A stretch of 64,000 bases of DNA, taken from Argentina anserina (taxonomy: Eukaryota > Streptophyta > Magnoliopsida > Rosales > Rosaceae). Position 1 is the stretch's first letter, and each line of letters begins with the position of its first letter. Shown here in pieces: positions 59,386 through 64,000 of this stretch. Where the stretch lies: NCBI RefSeq assembly GCF_933775445.1, contig NC_065872.1, positions 14,260,001-14,324,000 on the forward strand, in the 5' to 3' direction. The notes beneath the pieces were generated by a model. The model was not told the origin of the DNA. It did no database searches and saw only the letters and a list, made by a program, of their open reading frames with translations. Made by a program: the position numbers and the translations under genes.

Positions 59386-59985
59386 AATGTCAATAATTTT
59401 AAACAATCAGGCACGTACCCTTTTTAAGCAATCACCCAATTGATTCCACAACACTCCAACTCACTCAAATCACTCAGCTGCAAAACAACCACAATCACAG
59501 AGTTCAAACGGCTTCGAAAAGCAGAAACCCACGATTTATGCAAATCAAGAAAAACCAAAGACACACACTTCAACTAGTTCAACAACAACCCGAGTCGATC
59601 AAAGAGTCACAGAGACAAACGTTGGCAAACAATGATCAGAATCCCAGACAGAACCCAAAACAGACAAAAGCAGATAACTACAAGAACTGATTCAAGAACA
59701 GCAGATTAGATGGATAAAGATCATACTCAAGACATTAGAAACAACCCGGCAAAGGGCGAAGTGCTTGTTCAGCAAGAAACGCGTGATTGGTGATGTGGGT
59801 TTTGCTCACTTGGTTACTATTTGGGTCTTCATTTATTTATAATTCAATTTCCGGATCTAATATTTTCCGGGGAAATTGAAGAACCCTAGAGAGGAGGGTT
59901 TGCTGGAGAAGCAAAAACCCAGTAGAGAGATATCAAGAAAGAGAGTAGGAAGCTGACTCACCAATGAGCGAGGGAAGGAGAGAGA
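59386..59985 (-). promoter_or_regulatory. ATG13 leader with a probable 5' UTR intron
   Basis: On the minus strand a donor GTGAGTC at 59961 and an acceptor GTTTTGCAG ending at 59478 would define a 484-bp intron in the leader. The first exon would start near an AG microsatellite (59979-59992). Inferred from splice consensus only. Confidence 0.4.
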
Positions 59986-60449
59986 GAGAGAACCGTGTGA
60001 GCGTATGTATCCTTGTGTTTTGTGTAGTGTAGTTGAATACAGGTTTCTTATTTATTTCATTTTTGGATTTTTGTTTTTATTTATTTTGTTCAAAGATAGA
60101 TTTTGGGGGAAGAGTCTTATCTGCTTCTTCCTGGCCCGGTTTGCCCTGTCATCGGTCATAATCATTATATTGACCGGTCTCGCTTAAAGATTGTTTCCTT
60201 CATTTTGTTTTTAATAAAAAAGAGAAATAAAAGTTAAACTCCTGATTACGAAACTACAATAAACATTAAACAATTTAGAGAAAATTTCGATCACTATAAA
60301 GTACATATACTCTAAAAAGTGTCAATTAACAAATAGCATTAAGCGACGACTCTTATTGATTTGATACTACAGTGATATAATGGGAAGATCACTAGCTACG
60401 CAACAACACGACTATATATGCTAACGTCTAATGTCTTGGCACCACCACT
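59986..60449. other. ATG13 upstream region
   Basis: Presumed promoter of ATG13 on the minus strand. T-rich on the plus strand (60040-60110). No further gene or clear motif. Confidence 0.4.
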
Positions 60450-60938
60450 TAGGGGTGGGCATAAAAACGGAAATCATGATCCCGTCCCGAAATTCATAGG
60501 GACGGGATGGAACGGAGGTCTAAAAACGTCTGTGTCCCGATCTTGTCCCGTTTCATAATAGTGGAATGGGACGTGGGACGAATAATTTATATCTCACTTC
60601 GTCACGTCTCGTCCCGTCTTACCTTTAATGAAAATTTAAAAATTCTTATATATTTGTATCAAAATGAAACTAATTTATGTTCTTAATAACTCTAAAATTA
60701 TATCAACTCAAATAAATAAATAGTAATTATAATATTTTGAACATAATATGCATTTTTTTTGTTAAAAATTTCATTATTGAATGTTACTTTGTTAATGAAA
60801 AAATAAAAATATAGGTTTTTATTTAACTTCATAAGAATGTGAGATTTGTCTCGTCCCGTCCCAACCGGGATTAATCCCGAGTGGGATGCATTATTTAAAA
60901 CCCTCGTCCCGTCCCATCCCGTCCCGTGCACACCCCTA
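60450..60938. mobile_element. hAT-type MITE (489 bp)
   Basis: Left end TAGGGGTGGGCA and right end TGCACACCCCTA are inverted repeats of the hAT type with one mismatch. The flanking 8 bp are CCACCACT (60442-60449) and CCACCACC (60939-60946), a near-perfect 8-bp target duplication, as expected for hAT transposition. The ends carry clustered CCCGTCCC or GGGACGGGA words and the centre is AT-rich. There is no coding capacity, so it would be moved in trans. Confidence 0.8.
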
Positions 60939-60946
60939 CCACCACC

Positions 60947-62105
60947 TCATATCCTCAGTATGTGGTCTTGGATCTAGCACAAATGCACGCTCCGGCTGAA
61001 ACTATAAAGGCCCAACATCCTCAAATTATTGTTCAAGACTATAGTGACAATAGTCAAGAGCAGTTTTGTTGTGTGGATCTTGACGATTCTTATTGTCACG
61101 TTTGATGTGCTAGGGGCAGGTTGGTTGCAAAGGTTTATTATATATGGAACGTTATGCTTAACGAGCTAAAGATTTGGAGAGCACTTTCAACGAGGCATAT
61201 GCACATTGCTCTTCTTCTCATGGCAGCATGTTTCTAGTTTCTACAAATGGGGGCAAGGTGATTCTGATGCGAGGCATGCATGTCCCTATGGATGGCAAAG
61301 ATGATTCTTCTGATCCGCAACATGTTTTTATGGATGGGCAATGTGGTCACGTCGTCAGCTTTAATTTGGAGAAGGGTACCGAAAATTTAGTACAAACATG
61401 GCAATTTTTAGAGGTTCTGAAATGGGAAGCGATGTGAATTAGCAAACGCACAAATTTTCTAAATATCTTACTTATCTCTCGATATATCGATGAAATTTAG
61501 ACTACGATATGATATTCTCAATATAAGTTAAAGTTATCGTTCAACGCTAATTTTATGGTCAAAATCCGATATATCGAGTAAACTTGAGTTTGACCCGACA
61601 TGTCACACCCCGCCTCCCCTCACCTTTTATAAGAAACGTTGTCGTTTTACTTTTGCAGGAAATTTTTTTAAGACATGTTGCATTTCATATCAGTAAAAAA
61701 AATCCATCTTCTTCAAATGTAAACACTCCATCTTCTTCATCATCGAACATTAAGACTTTGATCGTGAAAGTCAATAACTTCATATGAGTAAGCCTTAAAC
61801 TTCTCTGTGACGCCAAATCATTCTTCTTCGTCTGCCTCAAATCTAACAAATCCTTATATAAATTTAGGAGTACTTTCGTTTGCACAAGAATGTTAGGTTG
61901 CTTATGCATTGTGATTATAGTTTTAGTCTCTTAGACCAACGAAGACTCGGCCTCTTCGAATAGTGAGCTACTTCCATGTCGGTTTTACTACCCATCCCTC
62001 TAGTCTTAGTTTTTGGTCAACCATCTTATTTGTCATGTGACAATATTAGATTCATCATAGTCAATTAGTCATCATACACCATGATGGTGTATTTATATTT
62101 TCTCA
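60947..62105. other. Spacer between the MITE and TGD2
   Basis: Contains a weak plus-strand frame at 61174-61437 of no recognised family and a CGATATATCG-rich block (61478-61590) related to the repeat at 46318-46825. Nothing else definite. Confidence 0.4.
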
Positions 62106-62493
62106 ATGCCCAATCTGGCCCTCCATGTACCCTCTTTTACCTTTAGCCTTCATTTTCACCTCTTGACTCACTTCACCACTTCTTCTTCTTCTTCTTCTTC
62201 TTCTTCACTCTTGCAGGACCCTTCTGCCCAGGCAAGTTCAATCTCTAATCCTTCTCTTTCTTTCATCGCTCCCTTCAGCTTTCTAGGGTTTAATCGGCAT
62301 CTCTTCTTTTCCTCTCACAACCCCACTGCAAAGTCAATCTCTCCTTGATTTCTCGTAATTCACAACCACGATTCTCAATTTCTTCTTTGGTTTTCCGATC
62401 CTTGACTCTTCTCTGTGTTTTATGTTTTGTGTTTCAGGCTCTCTAAAATCCACATTCAGTTGCGGATAGAGGTAATGATTCCCATCTCTCTCT

Positions 62494-62535
<42 letters not shown>

Positions 62536-63314
62536 TGTGTTGTGAATTTTGCAGTTTATGTTTTTCGAGTTCAGTTTGGAAATGCTTCTAATTTGTTAGG
62601 GTTTCATTACTAGGCTTATGATTCTTGTTATTTGTGAAATGTGTCACTGTGTTGTGTTGTATTTCTAGTCTGAGTAGGTTTATGATTTTTGTTACGGAGT
62701 GTTTGCGGCAGTTTAGTCTTTCTGTTATGTGGATAGTTGCTCAGTTGCTGGGATTTGGAATAGATTATACTGTATCATCATCATTCAATTGAAAATCACA
62801 CAGAAGTTTTAGCCCTTTATTTGCACCATTGAGCTTTAATGTACAGATATGAAAGCAAGTCAAAACAAGTCGAAAACAATTGGTTCCTGGCCCACTCTAA
62901 TGCTTACTTAAATTGGTCATATCGTGGTTTGGATATAGGTACTCATATAATCTGTATAATCATTTAGATGTCTATGCTAAAGTTATATGAACTAAAAAGA
63001 GAAGGAATTTTATGTTCTAACATTCGCCCTTATTTCTGAATTCTTGATCTCGGTATGTAGACCGTAAGTTGAATTATCTGGCTTTTCTCTGATTAGAGTA
63101 TTGCCAATTTTGGAAAATAAAGATGGTTATAGTAATTCATTATCTGTTTTGTAGGATTTACACATGCTGGGTAGTTTTCAGCAGTGAAGCCTCATGTGAG
63201 AGTGCAGCCTTTTTACAGATTCGTGTCCGAACCCTTTGAAGGTTGTGAGCAACTGCTAGTTATATACTATTTCTGCAACAGCCACAAAAGCAATTTTCTG
63301 GATTATATTGAAAG
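62106..63314 (+). promoter_or_regulatory. TGD2 leader region with 5' UTR intron
   Basis: A CTT repeat (62180-62206) lies in the probable first leader exon. A likely intron runs from GTAATG (62472) to TTTTGTAG (63154) and starts with a long CT microsatellite (about 62496-62532). The second leader exon continues to the ATG at 63315. CT-rich leaders are common in plant housekeeping genes. The exon borders are inferred from consensus. Confidence 0.45.
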
Positions 63315-64000
63315 ATGATTGGGAATTCCTTGGTCCAAGTCTCAACATGCCCCACAATGTTGTCTCTGTCACGTTTTTCTTCAAATAGCTTGCCTCATCT
63401 CCCTCCAAGATCAGCAAGACTAACCCGGATAAGGGCTACATCTGCTAATACTGGACACACTCAACCTCCTTCCTCTTCTAAGAAAGACGGGAACATACTT
63501 GCAGTTGTATTGGATGCTCCTCGTACTATTTGGAGGCAAACATTACGACCATTGAGTGATTTCGGATTTGGCCGTAGAAGCATATGGGAAGGTGGGGTAG
63601 GGCTGTTTCTAGTCTCAGGGGCCGTTCTCCTTGCACTAAGTGTGGCTTGGTTGAGGGGTTATCAATTGCGGTCCAGATTCAGGAAGTACTTCGCTGTGTT
63701 TGAGTTCACTCAAGCTTGTGGAATAGTCACTGGAACGCCAGTGCGGATCAGAGGGGTCACTGTTGGAAATGTGATCCGTGTTAATTCTTCCTTGCAAAGT
63801 ATCGAAGCTGTTGTTGAGGTATGGCTCAGTAACAAAATATTCCTTTACCTTTTGAAGTGGAAATACAACATTGTTCGACATTTAAATTATTATGTTTGCA
63901 GGTTGAAGATGATAAAACTGTCATACCTCGAAATTCACTGATTGAGGTAAATCAGTCAGGTCTTCTCATGGAGACAAGAATTGACATTACTCCTAGGGAT
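63315..64000 (+). CDS. TGD2: TGD2, MCE-domain lipid transfer protein of the chloroplast envelope (5' part)
   Basis: Exon 1 is 63315-63818 (168 codons). An 82-bp intron (GTATGG...TTTGCAG, 63819-63901) follows, and exon 2 starts at 63902 in frame and runs past the window. Residues 1-45 are rich in Ser, Arg and Pro, like a chloroplast transit peptide. One membrane segment lies at about 93-112 (GVGLFLVSGAVLLALSVAWL). The MCE domain starts at about 124 (KYFAVFEFTQACGIVTGTPV, then RIRGVTVGNVIRV). TGD2 is the substrate-binding subunit of the TGD1-TGD2-TGD3 transporter in the inner envelope, which brings ER-derived lipid (phosphatidic acid) into the chloroplast. The open frame through the intron ends at 63941, but the splice reading fits the family better. 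The C-terminal half is outside the window. Confidence 0.9.

Noticed and set aside
61174..61437. 87-codon plus-strand frame
   Set aside because: No recognised domain, stops directly upstream and no splice context. Mentioned only within the spacer entry.
62106..62348. 80-codon frame with poly-Ser upstream of TGD2
   Set aside because: The Ser run is the CTT microsatellite. It lies in the probable TGD2 leader, and the real frame begins at 63315.

Overview
The window reads as nuclear DNA of a flowering plant, most likely a eudicot. It has spliced genes with GT-AG introns, a plant G-type lectin receptor kinase, a GRAS transcription factor, plant-type ATG13, a chloroplast TGD2 gene and several kinds of plant LTR retrotransposon. 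I cannot fix the family from sequence alone. No bacterial genes, CRISPR array or clear RNA gene were found.

Layout. 1-2246: two LTR remnants nested in opposite orientation. 3086-5494: an intact one-exon lectin receptor-like kinase gene. 5658-9832: a 3'-truncated Ty1/copia element on the plus strand. 9833-12496: non-element DNA with candidate exons, a second copy of the kinase promoter and a segmental duplication. 12497-30140: a composite of three LTRs and two internal regions of a Tekay/Del-type Ty3 chromovirus on the minus strand, bounded by one target-site duplication. 31999-about 40080: an older, related Ty3 element, badly decayed. 42454-43578: a broken SpoU-type rRNA methyltransferase gene. 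44262-45791: a GRAS gene. 48381-54336: a full-length but dead copia element on the minus strand, with both LTRs. 56325-59385: ATG13. 60450-60938: a hAT-type MITE. 63315-64000: the 5' part of TGD2, which runs off the window.

Retroelements fill about 60 percent of the window. The host genes do not form a pathway: the kinase is a plasma-membrane receptor, the GRAS protein a nuclear regulator, ATG13 part of the ATG1 autophagy complex, and TGD2 part of chloroplast-envelope lipid import.

The most interesting structure is the three-LTR composite. Its outer ends carry the same 5-bp target duplication (AATAG), so it occupies one insertion site. The middle LTR joins the second internal region exactly at the LTR terminus, with the chromodomain end of pol deleted. 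The right LTR appears to have exchanged its U3 region close to the TATA box. The insertion may also split a host exon.
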